Positions 21,519 to 31,429 are shown, counted from the stretch's first letter. The stretch: DNA of 54,678 nt from Caldimonas manganoxidans ATCC BAA-369 (GCF_000381125.1 NZ_KB905950.1:1-54678); one strand, 5' to 3'. The notes: generated by a model not told the origin, from the sequence alone. Numbers and translations: made by a program.

Positions 21519-24221
21519 ATGACCGCCCGTGCCCAAATCCTGATCAGTGCCGTCGACCAGACCAAGGCCGCCTTCGACTCGATCCAGCGGGGTCTTGGCG
21601 GTCTGACCGATGCCGCCAAGCGCGTCAACGGCGTGCTGGCCAACCTCGGGGTGGCTGTCTCCGTGGCTGGTCTGACCGCGATGGTCAAATCGGCCATCGA
21701 CACTGGTGATGCGCTGGACGAGATGTCGCAACGTGTCGGCGTCAGCGTCGAGACCCTGTCGGTGTGGAAACCGGCAGCCGAGCAGTCCGGCGTCTCCGGC
21801 GAATCGTTCGAGAAGGGGCTGCGCAAGCTGTCCACCACGATGCTGGAAGCCGCGACCGGGTCGGAGGACGCAGCCCGCAACTTCGCGGCGGTGGGCGTCG
21901 AGTTCAAGCACCAGGACGGCCAGCTTCGCGCCACCGATCAGGTGCTGCTCGATCTGGCCGAGCGCTTCAAGGCCATGCCCGATGGCGCGGAAAAGACTGC
22001 GCTGGCCGTGCAACTGTTCGGCAAGTCGGGCGCGGAGCTGATCCCATTCCTGAATCAGGGGCGCGACGGCATCGAGGAGCTTGCCGCCGAGATGCAGGCG
22101 CTCGGCGTGCAGATGAGCAGCGAAACGGCGGCGCAGGCGGGCCATTTCAACGATACCCTCGACAAGCTGAAACTCGCCACCACCAGCATCGGTAACCAGA
22201 TCATCGCGTCCTTGTTGCCCGCTCTGAATGACATGGCCGGTGGCATGGTCGAGTCGGCCAAGCAAGGCGGCACGCTGCGCGCGATCCTGGATGGCGTGGT
22301 GCTGGTGCTCAAGACCCTGGCGCTGGGTGCCGCCACCGTCGGCAAGGCCTTCGTCGCCTTGGGCGAAGCCATCGGCGCTGGTGTTGCGGCGGCGGTCGAA
22401 GCGCTCAAGGGCAATACCGACGGGGCCAAGGCCATCATTGCCGACCTCAAGGGCAATCTGGTCAAACGGCTGAATGAACTGGCGTCTTTTCGTGACAGCC
22501 TGTTCGACCCCAAGCCCATCGAGGTCAAAGCACCCAAGATCCAGGCCGATCCGGAACTGCTTCAACGCCTGACCAAACCCAAAGCCGTCAAGCCAGCGCA
22601 GGACACGACCGGCGCGCAGACCACGCTGATGAAAGCGCAACTGGATGCCGAGTTCGCGCTGCTCAAGGACGGTCTGACCCGGCAACAAACCGCGCTGGAT
22701 GCTGCGCTCGAAGACCGTCTGATCTCGATCCGCGACTACTACGCGCAGAAAACGGCCCTCGAACAGCGCGAGCTCGATGCCGAGATCGCGCGCACGCAGC
22801 AGGAGCTGGCCCGCAGCCAGCAAGTCGCCGCCTCCGGCAAGAGCGAGTCCGAGCGTCTGCGCGCCAAGGCCGAGGTCGCCAAGGCGGAAGCCGAGCTGAT
22901 CACGCTCAATCAGCGCCGAGCCGACATCGAGCAGGCCAATGCCCGCAAGGCATCCAAGGCCGAGCGGGACCTGGCCGAGGCGCTGCAAGCCGCGCGCGAG
23001 GAACTGGCCCAGATCACCGGCACCGCCACCGATGCCGACCGACGCGCCGCGATCGAGCGCGGGTTCCAGGACCTGCGCGCCCGCCTGATCGCGGGGGGGG
23101 ATGCGGCGGGCGTCGCCGTCATCGACCGGCTGAGCAACGTCAAGGCTGCCCAGGCCAACCTCGAGGCGCTGGAGGCGCAATGGCGGCAGGTCACCGAACG
23201 TCTGCGCAATGCGCAGGAGGCCATCCAGACCCAGCAGCAGGCAGGACTCCTGACCGAAGCGCAGGCGCGTCAGCAGATCGTGGCCCTCCAGCAGCGGTCG
23301 GCCACGGAGATGGCGCGCCTGCTGCCGTTGATGGAGCAAGCCGCGCAGGCCATCGGCCCGGAGGCGGTGATCCGCGTGGCGGCCTTCCGCAACGAGCTGG
23401 AGCGCACGCGCCTGGTCACCGACGAGCTGGCCCCGGTGTGGAACCGCATCGGCGAGGGCGTCAGCCAGGCGGTGGAAGGCATCATCAGCGGCGCGCAATC
23501 CTTGCGTGAGGCGCTCTCCAACATCTTCCGCAGCATCGCGGGCGCCTTCCTGCAGCAGATGGTGCTGCAGCCCTTCCAGCAGTGGGTGGCGATGCAGGCG
23601 CGGATGCTGGCGCTCAAGCTCGGCTTCACCCAGCAAGAGCAGGCCATCGAGCAAGCGGCAGCGGCCCAGTCGGTGGCCACCAAGCAGGCCGAGGCGGCGG
23701 CCACGGTCAGCGCCAACGCGGCGGCGGCCGGCTCCGGCGCGGCGGCCTCACAGGCTTCCATCCCCATCGTCGGCCCGGGGCTGGCCATCGCCGCGATGGC
23801 GGCGATGGTGGCCGCCGTCATGGCGCTCTTGGGCAACATCAAGAAGTTTGCTGCCGGCGGCTATGTCACCGGGCCGGGTACCTCCACTTCAGACTCCATC
23901 CCGGCACGTCTGTCCGCCGGTGAATACGTCATCCGGGCGGCCGCCGTGCAGCGCGTGGGGGTGGCGTTTCTGGATGCGATCAACGGCTTGCGCACGCCGC
24001 CCGCCTGGGACGGCCAGCGTCTGGCCTTTGCCGCCGGGGGACTCGTGCCCCAGGTCCAGGTGCAACCGGCCGCGCCGCAGGTCAACACCGCCGTGCGCAT
24101 CGTCAACGCCATCGACCCGGGCGTGACCCACGACCACCTGCAAACCCCTGCCGGCGAGCGGGTGATCCTCAACATCATCGGGCGCAACGCGCGGGCGGTG
24201 CGCGCGGCGCTGCAAGGCTGA
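21519..24221 (+). CDS. tail tape measure protein
   Basis: A 900-aa protein that sets tail length. It begins with ILISAVDQTKAAFDSIQRGL and the TMP core DALDEMSQRVGVSVETLSVW near 67. Long coiled coils fill about 350-640 (many E/A/Q/R heptads such as LARSQQVAASGKSESERLRA). A hydrophobic stretch IPIVGPGLAIAAMAAMVAAV lies near 748-767, and the typical TMP end KFAAGGYVTGPGTSTSDSIP with RLSAGEYVIRAAAVQRVG lies near 778-815. At 2.7 kb it predicts a tail of roughly lambda size. It is the first + strand gene after the two minus-strand cassettes. Confidence 0.93.
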   Translation: MTARAQILISAVDQTKAAFDSIQRGLGGLTDAAKRVNGVLANLGVAVSVAGLTAMVKSAIDTGDALDEMSQRVGVSVETLSVWKPAAEQSGVSGESFEKGLRKLSTTMLEAATGSEDAARNFAAVGVEFKHQDGQLRATDQVLLDLAERFKAMPDGAEKTALAVQLFGKSGAELIPFLNQGRDGIEELAAEMQALGVQMSSETAAQAGHFNDTLDKLKLATTSIGNQIIASLLPALNDMAGGMVESAKQGGTLRAILDGVVLVLKTLALGAATVGKAFVALGEAIGAGVAAAVEALKGNTDGAKAIIADLKGNLVKRLNELASFRDSLFDPKPIEVKAPKIQADPELLQRLTKPKAVKPAQDTTGAQTTLMKAQLDAEFALLKDGLTRQQTALDAALEDRLISIRDYYAQKTALEQRELDAEIARTQQELARSQQVAASGKSESERLRAKAEVAKAEAELITLNQRRADIEQANARKASKAERDLAEALQAAREELAQITGTATDADRRAAIERGFQDLRARLIAGGDAAGVAVIDRLSNVKAAQANLEALEAQWRQVTERLRNAQEAIQTQQQAGLLTEAQARQQIVALQQRSATEMARLLPLMEQAAQAIGPEAVIRVAAFRNELERTRLVTDELAPVWNRIGEGVSQAVEGIISGAQSLREALSNIFRSIAGAFLQQMVLQPFQQWVAMQARMLALKLGFTQQEQAIEQAAAAQSVATKQAEAAATVSANAAAAGSGAAASQASIPIVGPGLAIAAMAAMVAAVMALLGNIKKFAAGGYVTGPGTSTSDSIPARLSAGEYVIRAAAVQRVGVAFLDAINGLRTPPAWDGQRLAFAAGGLVPQVQVQPAAPQVNTAVRIVNAIDPGVTHDHLQTPAGERVILNIIGRNARAVRAALQG

Positions 24222-24240
24222 GTTTTCAGAGGAAGGTCCC

Positions 24241-25277
24241 ATGGCACTGCTGTTCATCGACGGCTTCGACCACTACGACCCCCAGGCACTCGACCCCTTT
24301 GGCGATCCGTGGCTGGCGCGCGGCAAGGCCGACTATCTCTCGCCGCGGCCACGCGCATTGCCGGCCGGCGCCCATCCTCCTATGCCCTGCGCTTGCCCGC
24401 AGGACCGGGCGGCGGCTATGTGAAGAACCTGTCCGCGGGGGTCAACAACCTCATCGTCGGAGCCGCCGTGCGCGTCGCTCCGTTCGAGAACGCCACCCTG
24501 ATGCCGGTGCTGCTGGGCGTGCGCAAAGCCAATGGGTCGGTCATGACCTTTGTCAGCCTCTGCGAGGACGGCCGGATCGGCCTGTATCTGAATGACCAGA
24601 GGATCTCCAAATCGAACATCAGCGCGCCGGTGCGAGGCTGGCACTACATCGAGATGCAAGCCTCGTCGAGCACTGGCAGCATCATCGTGCGCGTCAACGG
24701 CGTGCTTGCGATCTACCAGACGATGGTGTACGCCCTCGAAACCGGAGGGCCGCTGTTGACGGCCTTCCTGGGGGCCGTGCCAGGGGCGTATTGCCCGGTC
24801 ACCGTCGATGTGGACGATCTCTACCTCGCCGACGTCGGCGGCCCGATCAACAGCACCTTCTTGGGCGACGTGCGCGTCGATGCCTTGCAGGTGCAAGGCG
24901 ATGGCAGCCTGAACCAGTGGACGGTCGAAGGCGCCTCCAGCGCCTGGGCGGCGGTCAGCGACGGCAACGAGGCCACGGCCATCCGTGCGGCCACCGCAGG
25001 CCTGCGCCAGACCTTCGATGTCGCGCCGCTGCCGGCGATGAGCGCGCCGGCCATCCATGGCGTGCAGCTCACGATGCTGGCGCGCAAGACCGATGCGGGC
25101 AACGGCCGTGTGCGTGGGCTCGTGGCCAGCGGTGCGCAGACTGCCGTCAGCGCCGACCTCGTGTTGCAAGAGCAACTGGCCTGGCACACGGCGATGTTCG
25201 AGGGCAACCCCAACGGCAATGTGCAGTGGACCGAAGCGGCCTTCAATGCGGCCGAGTTCGGCGTGGAGTCGGCATGA
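24241..25277 (+). pseudogene. tail protein, frameshifted near its start
   Basis: The start frame gives MALLFIDGFDHYDPQALDPF and DPWLARGKADYLS. The downstream frame continues AATRIAGRRPSSYALRLPAG and runs to FNAAEFGVESA at 25277. The two join if one G is restored near 24340-24342 (TCGCCGCGG to TCGGCCGCGG). The full 345-residue product has a lectin-like beta-sandwich look (GWHYIEMQASSSTGSIIVRV, DVDDLYLADVGG) and is a family common downstream of tape measures, perhaps a tail-tip or surface-binding protein. The upstream gene ends 19 bp before it. Confidence 0.72.
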
Positions 25278-26874
25278 CGACACAGGTCTCGCACGAGCTG
25301 GCCGAAGTCCTCAGCCGGCCGGTGGCCGGCGGCGCAGCAGCGCGGCTCGAGGTAGAGACCGTGGCACAGCCCCAGGCGGCCGCTGCGGCGGCTGCGGGCA
25401 TCGCGGCCGAGACCGCCGCCAGCCCATGGCAGCCGCCGCTGCAGGCCGCATTGCTGTACGTCGAAGGCGCAACACGGCCGCAGCCGCCGGTGGCTGCGGC
25501 GGCCTTCGTCGTCGAAGTGCTGCGCCGCGACACCGCGGCGGCTGACGTGCGAACGTCTGCCATCGATGCCTTCGGGCAAAGCCCGTGGCCGGATGCGCCG
25601 TGCGGCGTGTTCGCCTTCCGCCATGACTGGGCCACCCCCCTGGTGGAGCGGCTGCAGTGGCAATCCTCGGTCGTGCGCACCGCCAGCGGTGTGGAGGTGC
25701 GCAGCGCGCAGCGGTTCGTGCCGCGCCGGCTGATGCGCTACAGCCTGGGCCACGGCAGCGCGCACGACGCACTGGTGGTCGACTGGCTGGCTGACCACCT
25801 CGGTGCGCTTGCATGGTGGCCGCTGCCGCAGTATGCGGTCGTGCTGGAACAGCCCGTGCCGGCCGGCGCGGTGGCCATCGATGCGCAGGGCATTGTGCCG
25901 GACGGCTTCCTGCCCGCGCAGCATCAGCCCGTGCTGGATCGTGACGGTCAGTCCTGGGAGGTGGGCGACGGCACTGTCTGGCGCTGGCCATCGAGGCCGA
26001 GCGCTGGCAGGTGTTGACCCTCACCGAGGTGCAGACGGGGCGACTGTGGCTGGCGCAGCCGCTGGCGCGGCCGCTGGGCCCTGGGGCGCTGGTCATGCCT
26101 TTGGTGCGTGGGGTGGCCGATGCCACAGAGGACATGGCGCTGTGGCGGCCAGGGGTGGCTGAGGGGCAGGTGTGGGCCCGCTTGGCGGTTGCATCGGCGC
26201 CGCAGCCCGAAGACGACCCGCCCGACCCCATGCTGGACGGGCTTCCCGTGTGGCCCGATGCGAACTGGAGCCACGACCCGCAGGCCGCCGGCAGCGGTGA
26301 GATCACGCTGATGGACCACGCACCGGCCGACCCCTGGCTGCGGCGAGACGATCCCTGGCCAACGACGACGCTGCAGCGCCGCTATCTGGCCGCCGGGACG
26401 CAGCAGATCGCACAGTGGCGCGCCCGGCTGTACCGCATGCAAGGCCGCGTGGGCGAGTGCTGGTCGCCCGATGGCGTGGCCCCGGTGTTGCGCGTCAGCA
26501 GGGCCGCTGCACCGGATGACGGCTTCTTGCGCGTCAGCGGCGCAGGCCCGCAGGCGTACTGGCATCGACCCGCCGCGGCGATCATCCTTCACCCCGATGG
26601 ATCGCGTCAGCACGTGCTGACCGGACCGTACCACCACGACCACGGCGGCGTGCTGGTGCTGCGCAGCGGATTGGACGCCGCCGTGCCCACGGGCAGCCGC
26701 CTCATACGGCTGGTGCACTGCCGACTCGACCACGACGCCGTGGACTTGCACTGGCACACGCCCTGGCTCGTCGAGATCTCGCTGAGGCTGCGCGTGTTGC
26801 CGCCGCAGCGCGGCATGACCGAGGAAGACGGAGCAGGCGGCGGACCGGGCGGCGAAGAACCGCCACCCTCCTGA
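25274..26874 (+). pseudogene. tail-tip protein, frameshifted in the middle
   Basis: The first frame reads MTTQVSHELAEVLSRPVAGG and SAQRFVPRRLMRYSLGHGSA up to DGTVW near 25980. The second frame continues LAIEAERWQVLTLTEVQTGR and runs to 26874 (HWHTPWLVEISLRLRVLP). Adding one G (GTCTGG-GCGCTGGCC) gives VWALAIEAERWQVLT, a smooth join, so one base is missing here. The restored 534-codon gene is a large tail protein without a family I can name; the poly-alanine region near 35-60 is linker-like. Its start overlaps the previous stop by ATGA. Confidence 0.7.
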
Positions 26875-26885
26875 GGAGGCAAACG

Positions 26886-27659
26886 ATGCACGAAGTCGAG
26901 CTCTACGAATTCTCCGGCAGCGAGGTCTTCCGGCTCACCCCCCACGAAGTCGTGGTCGAGATGGGCGGGGATGCCTACCAGCCTGCGCCCATCCAGCGCA
27001 ACCCATTGGCGCTGGGGGCCGAGGCGGCCAAATCGGCGCTGGAGCTGAGCCTGCCGCCGGACCATGCGGTGGTGCGCCATCTGCTGCGGGCCGCCACGCT
27101 GGGTCACACTACCGAGGTCGTCTTGCGCATGGCGCGGCGTTCTACCGAGAACAGCGACACCTGGACACTGGACGGCGCCCGCTGGATGGGCCGGGTGCTG
27201 GGCGTCGAGGTCAGCGATGAAGCCGCGCGCATCCGCTGCGAACCTGCGCTGGTGAGTTTGAAGCGCATTGGCCTGCGACGGCTGTACAGCCGCGCCTGCT
27301 CGCATGTGCTGTATTCGCAGGCCTGCGGCGCCACCCCTGTCAGCGCCAGCGCCACGGTTGTGCACACCGAAGGCAGCCGCGTGTACCTCGACGGCGGCGT
27401 GCCCGCTGCGCTCGGCGGCGCCCTGGCCGGGGGCTGGCTGGAGACGGCTTCCGGCATGCGCTACATGATCGTCACGGAATATGTCGACGCCGTGGAGCTG
27501 CTCTATCCGGTGGCGGTGCAAGCCGGGCACACCGTGGTTCTCGTGGCCGGCTGCGACCACACCATGACGACCTGCCGCGAGCGCTTCGACAACCTCGCCA
27601 ACTACGGCGGCTTCCCGTTCATTCCCCTCAAGAACCCGTTCGCCACGGGCGTGTTCTGA
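26886..27659 (+). CDS. phage BR0599/DUF2163-family tail protein
   Basis: A 257-aa protein. The family signature is at the end: LVAGCDHTMTTCRERFDNLA then NYGGFPFIPLKNPF. Paired cysteines also occur near 138-148 (SRACSHVLYSQACG). These are the features of the phage conserved BR0599 family in gene-transfer-agent and siphophage tail tips, placed before the hub protein. It is probably a baseplate-hub component (gpL-like iron-sulfur or disulfide protein). GAGG precedes ATG 26886. Confidence 0.82.
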   Translation: MHEVELYEFSGSEVFRLTPHEVVVEMGGDAYQPAPIQRNPLALGAEAAKSALELSLPPDHAVVRHLLRAATLGHTTEVVLRMARRSTENSDTWTLDGARWMGRVLGVEVSDEAARIRCEPALVSLKRIGLRRLYSRACSHVLYSQACGATPVSASATVVHTEGSRVYLDGGVPAALGGALAGGWLETASGMRYMIVTEYVDAVELLYPVAVQAGHTVVLVAGCDHTMTTCRERFDNLANYGGFPFIPLKNPFATGVF

Positions 27660-27678
27660 ATCCCGAGGAAAAAGCGCC

Positions 27679-27906
27679 ATGTGGTACCTGGTCGTCATCG
27701 TGGTGGCTGCGCTGGTGTCGGCCGCGCTCGCGCCCAAGCCGCCCGCACCCAAACCGGCCGAACTCTCCGACTTCGATGCCCCCACCGCCGAGCAGGGGCG
27801 GCCCATTCCCGTCGTCTTTGGAGCGGTGCTGATCAAGGGGGCCAATGTCGTGTGGTACGGCGATCTGGACGTCGAGCCGATCAAGAAGAAGGGCGGCAAG
27901 AAATGA
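27679..27906 (+). CDS. small tail-tip-associated membrane-anchored protein
   Basis: A 75-aa protein with an N-terminal hydrophobic helix, MWYLVVIVVAALVSAALAP, followed by proline-rich linker KPPAPKPAELSDFDAPTAEQ and GRPIPVVFGAVLIKGANVVW. The GRPIPVVFGxVxxxGxNVxWxG motif is the start of many phage central tail or tip-attachment proteins, so this looks like their N-terminal part coded on its own. It ends in a lysine-rich KKKGGKK tail and overlaps the next gene by four bases. Confidence 0.65.
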   Translation: MWYLVVIVVAALVSAALAPKPPAPKPAELSDFDAPTAEQGRPIPVVFGAVLIKGANVVWYGDLDVEPIKKKGGKK

Positions 27907-28115
27907 GTGAGCTCATCATCACCATCGATCACGTGCGCGCCGCAGGGCTCTGCGTGCACGGCACGCGCACCTGGTTTGCGCGTCAGGGCCTGGACTTCCG
28001 CGCCTTCCTCGCGCAAGGGCTTCCCGCCTCGACCCTGCGGGCCACCGGCGATGCGATGGCGCAGCGCGTGGTGAGTTGTGCAGAAGCGAAGGCCCGCCCG
28101 CAGGAGCACAACTGA
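27903..28115 (+). CDS. hypothetical tail-region protein, 70 aa
   Basis: The product reads MSELIITIDHVRAAGLCVHG, then TRTWFARQGLDFRAFLAQGL and DAMAQRVVSCAEAKARPQEH. It is a small helical protein like those found between the tail-tip protein genes of related phages. It overlaps both neighbours (ATGA and TGATG), so it is translated in step with them. No catalytic motif is visible. Confidence 0.6.
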   Translation: MSELIITIDHVRAAGLCVHGTRTWFARQGLDFRAFLAQGLPASTLRATGDAMAQRVVSCAEAKARPQEHN

Positions 28116-30388
28116 TGGGCGGCCGCAGCAAGAAGCAAACCGTCGGCTACCGCTACCGCATGGGCCTGCACCTGGTGCTGTGCCAAGGGCCGGTGGATGC
28201 GGTGCAGGAAATCCAGATCGGCGAGCGCACGGCCTGGGGCGACGCCAGCCGTGCGCCGGATCTTCCGACCGGCGGCTTGGGGCGGCTGCACATCCATCAG
28301 CCCGACCTGTTCGGCGGGGACAGTCGGGAAGGCGGCGTCGTGGGCGATGTGGATGTGATGAGCGGCGCACCCACCCAGGGCCGCAACGACTACCTGATGG
28401 CACAGCTCGGCGCGGATATTCCGGCCTTCCGCGGCGTGCTGTCCTTGGTGGCGCGCAAGATCCTGCTGGCCGCCAACAACCCCTACCTCAAGCCCTGGGC
28501 GGTGCGCGTGCGGCGATTCCGCGAAGGCTGGCATGACGATGCGCCGTGGATGGCGCCTTATGCGCACGTGACCGGCTTGGACGAAGGCGGCCAGCGCGTC
28601 AGCGTTGGCATGAACCCGGCGCACATCCTGGTGCAGTGCCTCACCGATCCCCACTGGGGCATGGGCTACCCCATGAGTGCCCTGGGCTCCAGCTTCGAAG
28701 ATGCGGCCGTGCAACTCATGGAGGAGGAATTCGGGCTGAACTTCCTCTGGACGCGCCAGCAGCCCATCGAGAGCTTCATCGCCCAGGTGCTCGACCACAT
28801 CGGCGCCATCCTCTACACCGACCCGCAACGCGGCACGTTTGAGCTCAAGCTGCTGCGCGGCTTGGACGACAGCCCTGAGCTGCCCTGGCTGGGTCCGGAC
28901 CAGATCGTGCGCGTGGAGCGCTTCGAGCGCGCCCAGTGGGGCGAGCTGCCCAACGAGATCACGGTGGTCTACACCGATTGGCACACCGGCGGCCAAGCCT
29001 CCGTGTCCGTGCAGAACCTGGCAGCGATCCAGCTTCAGGGCGGGGTGATCAACCAGCGGCGCGACTATCCGGGCGTCAACCACGGGCCGCTGGCCGCGCG
29101 GCTGGCGCTGCGGGATCTGCGGGTGTTGGGCTCACCCTTGGCGCGGCTGACGCTGACCATCGTGCCCAGTGCCCTGCAGCGGCCGCCCCTGCCGGGCGAC
29201 GTGTTCCTGCTGCACTGGCCGCGCCTGGGCATCGAGCGCATGGCGGTGCGCATCACCGGCATCGACACCGGCGCCTTGGGCGCGGCCGAGTGGCGCATCG
29301 ACGCGATGGAAGACGTCTTCGAGATGAACGACACGGTGCTGTCGCCGCCACCACCGCGCCCCGAGGAGCCGACCATCGAGCCACTGCCACCCTCACTGGT
29401 GCTGGCCGTGGAGGTGCCGTACTGGGAACTGGCCCGGCGTCTGAGCCGGGCGGATATGGCCTACCTGACCGACACCGACACCTATGTCGGCGCGCTGGCC
29501 TGTGCGGGCGGCACGGGTCAGCTCAACTGGCAGCTTCGAACTGGCGCCTCGGCATCCGCGCTCGAAGGCGTCGCCGACGAAGACTACGCCCCCTTGCTCA
29601 CGCTCGATGCCGCCTTGCCGGCCAGCGAGGTCGATGCCCTCGGCGTGCCGGTGACCGCCCTCAGCCAGCCGCAGCGACTGGCCGTGGGCGACTACGCCTA
29701 TCTGGTGGATGGCAGTGGGGCCATTGCCGAAGCGGTGGCGATCCTCGCCTTCGATGCTGTCGCGGGCACGGTCGATCTCGCCCGCGGCGTGCTCGACACC
29801 ACGCCCAAAGCGCACGCCGCCGGCACGCGGCTGATCGGTGTGGGCGAATGGCTGGCATCCGAAGGTGCGGAGCGGGCCCCGGGCGAGTCGGTCTATGTGG
29901 CCGCCGTTCCCCGCACCTCGAGCGGCCAAGGCGATGCCGTGTTGGCCGCCAATGGGCAGCCGATGGTGCTGGCCGGTCGGCAGGCTCTGCCGTATCCCCC
30001 TGGTCGCATCCGCCTCAACGGCCAGACCGAACCGGCCGTGGTCGCCGGTGACGCCACCCTCACCTGGGCCCACCGCGACCGCACCCAGCAGACCGCCTAT
30101 CTCGTGCAACAAGACGAAGGCGATATCGGCCCAGAGCCCGGAACCACCTACACCGTCCGTGTGCGCGATCGCAACGGCACGCTGGTGCGCAGCGCCAGTG
30201 GTCTGACCGGCACATCCTGGAGCTGGGATGTGGCCAGCGCCGCCCTGGATGCCGGCGTCGCGGGCGATACCGTCACCGTCGAGATCGAAGCCGAGCGGCA
30301 GGGGCTCGTGAGTTGGCGGGCGCAGGTGCGCAGCGTTGCGCGCGCGGGCTATGGCCTGCGTTGGGGGCAGCATTGGAGCGGGGTGTGA
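28115..30388 (+). CDS. central tail/tail-tip protein (gpJ-like hub, N-terminal type)
   Basis: A 757-aa protein: MGGRSKKQTVGYRYRMGLHL, then QGRNDYLMAQLGADIPAFRG near 88 and PAHILVQCLTDPHWGMGYPM near 168. The middle forms a phage tail-hub fold (QLMEEEFGLNFLWTRQQPIE), and a fibronectin-like segment lies near 640-730 (PGRIRLNGQTEPAVVAGDAT, TYTVRVRDRNGTLV). This is the family of long siphophage tail tip proteins that hold the receptor-binding parts. It lies last among the large tail genes, where J lies in lambda. It starts at TGATG. Confidence 0.85.
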   Translation: MGGRSKKQTVGYRYRMGLHLVLCQGPVDAVQEIQIGERTAWGDASRAPDLPTGGLGRLHIHQPDLFGGDSREGGVVGDVDVMSGAPTQGRNDYLMAQLGADIPAFRGVLSLVARKILLAANNPYLKPWAVRVRRFREGWHDDAPWMAPYAHVTGLDEGGQRVSVGMNPAHILVQCLTDPHWGMGYPMSALGSSFEDAAVQLMEEEFGLNFLWTRQQPIESFIAQVLDHIGAILYTDPQRGTFELKLLRGLDDSPELPWLGPDQIVRVERFERAQWGELPNEITVVYTDWHTGGQASVSVQNLAAIQLQGGVINQRRDYPGVNHGPLAARLALRDLRVLGSPLARLTLTIVPSALQRPPLPGDVFLLHWPRLGIERMAVRITGIDTGALGAAEWRIDAMEDVFEMNDTVLSPPPPRPEEPTIEPLPPSLVLAVEVPYWELARRLSRADMAYLTDTDTYVGALACAGGTGQLNWQLRTGASASALEGVADEDYAPLLTLDAALPASEVDALGVPVTALSQPQRLAVGDYAYLVDGSGAIAEAVAILAFDAVAGTVDLARGVLDTTPKAHAAGTRLIGVGEWLASEGAERAPGESVYVAAVPRTSSGQGDAVLAANGQPMVLAGRQALPYPPGRIRLNGQTEPAVVAGDATLTWAHRDRTQQTAYLVQQDEGDIGPEPGTTYTVRVRDRNGTLVRSASGLTGTSWSWDVASAALDAGVAGDTVTVEIEAERQGLVSWRAQVRSVARAGYGLRWGQHWSGV

Positions 30389-30999
30389 TGCAGGTGATCG
30401 ACATGCACCCCCAGCCGCACGTCGACGTTCACCTGCTCACCCTGAACGAGCCTGCCGGATGGCGTGAGGAATGCCTGGCGAGCCTCGCCGGCGCGCCGAT
30501 CCGGTTGCACGTGCTACCGGGCATTCCGGGGCGGACCGGCGAGGCCCGTGCGGTGGGCTTCGCGCGAGGCACCTTGCCGCTCGTGGCCTGCGTCGATCCC
30601 GACGACCGCTACGAGGCCGCGGCCTTCGCGCCCCTGGCCGATGCGCTCGAAGCCTGCCCCTCGGCGGTGCTGGCCTACACCGACGAGGCGCTGATCGACG
30701 AGGACGGCCGCCCCCTCGGCGTGCGGCGACTGGCCTACAGCGCCTTCCAGCACGCCCACTCGGCCAGCCATGTCCACGGCTTGATCGTGATGCGCCGCAG
30801 CGCCGTCGAGCCGGTGCTCTACCGCATTGTGGACTTCGACGCGGGGGCCGACTGGCTCCTCACCCGCCTCGTGGCCAGGCACGGCCGCGTGCTGCATCTG
30901 CCCCTCGTCGGCCGCCACTGGCGGCAGCACCCGCACCAACACCACCGCCGCGCGCGCAGCACGGTTTTGGGGTCACTGCCGAGTCTTGCGACACCTTGA
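30388..30999 (+). CDS. glycosyltransferase-like phage protein
   Basis: A 203-aa protein with a GT-A family 2 pattern. The nucleotide-binding strand is HVDVHLLTLNEPAGWREECL, then IPGRTGEARAVGFARGTLPL and the DxD-like ACVDPDDRYEAAAFAPLADA; YTDEALIDEDGRPLGVRRLA follows, with ARHGRVLHLPLVGRHWRQHP at the end. Similar small proteins lie next to tail-tip genes in some phages. It may glycosylate phage or host surface components, or be a structural domain borrowed from such enzymes. Start ATG 30388 overlaps the previous stop. There is no membrane segment. Confidence 0.65.
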   Translation: MQVIDMHPQPHVDVHLLTLNEPAGWREECLASLAGAPIRLHVLPGIPGRTGEARAVGFARGTLPLVACVDPDDRYEAAAFAPLADALEACPSAVLAYTDEALIDEDGRPLGVRRLAYSAFQHAHSASHVHGLIVMRRSAVEPVLYRIVDFDAGADWLLTRLVARHGRVLHLPLVGRHWRQHPHQHHRRARSTVLGSLPSLATP

Positions 31000-31011
31000 G
31001 GAGTTGAACCG

Positions 31012-31362
31012 ATGCCAAAGTTTGAACCGAACCTGGGCCTCGCCTACGGCTGGACGCTGGGCGAGTCCGGCTGGCACACCGGGATGGACGCGAACCTGAA
31101 GCGCCTGGGTGCCATCGTGGGCCTGTCCGTGAAAGACCGCGGCCTGACCACGCCGCCCGCCAGCCCCACCGATGGCGATCGCTACATCGTGCCAGCCGGT
31201 GCCACCGGCGCCTGGGCCGGCAGGGCCGACCAGATCGCGCTGTGGATCGACGGTGCCTGGGAGTACCACGCGCCCAAGGTCGGGTGGCTGGCTTTTATTG
31301 CCGCCGAGGACAGACTCGCCGTCTACAAGGCGGGCGGCTGGAGTACCGGCATTTCCGTCTGA
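31012..31362 (+). CDS. DUF2793 domain protein
   Basis: A 116-aa protein: MPKFEPNLGLAYGWTLGESG, then TTPPASPTDGDRYIVPAGAT and GAWAGRADQIALWIDGAWEY, ending AEDRLAVYKAGGWSTGI. This is DUF2793, a short beta-rich domain of phage tail-fibre or tip proteins that often stands alone before the lysis genes. It could be the receptor-contact or spike part. The family is clear; the function is not. It follows the previous gene by 12 bp. Confidence 0.85.
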   Translation: MPKFEPNLGLAYGWTLGESGWHTGMDANLKRLGAIVGLSVKDRGLTTPPASPTDGDRYIVPAGATGAWAGRADQIALWIDGAWEYHAPKVGWLAFIAAEDRLAVYKAGGWSTGISV

Positions 31363-31385
31363 CCCCGCACCCCGCCGTCACCCCC

Positions 31386-31414
31386 GAACCCGCCCGCGTG
31401 GCGGGTTCGTCGTT
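31386..31414 (+). terminator. terminator-like hairpin GAACCCGCC/GGCGGGTTC
   Basis: A nine-bp perfect stem with a five-base loop (31386-31408) is followed by GTCGTTTTT and then GGAG before ATG 31430. It is the strongest of three copies of this hairpin-plus-RBS module (others at 3304 and 15773). It probably ends or attenuates tail transcription before the lysis genes. Confidence 0.65.
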
Positions 31415-31429
31415 TTTGGAGACAAGCCC

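Noticed and set aside
21171-23654. Long minus-strand open frame opposite the tape measure
   Set aside because: It is the low-stop antisense of a GC-rich gene, with Leu/Arg/Gly/His-rich composition and no recognisable domain; only its last 83 codons are a real gene (FitA-like).
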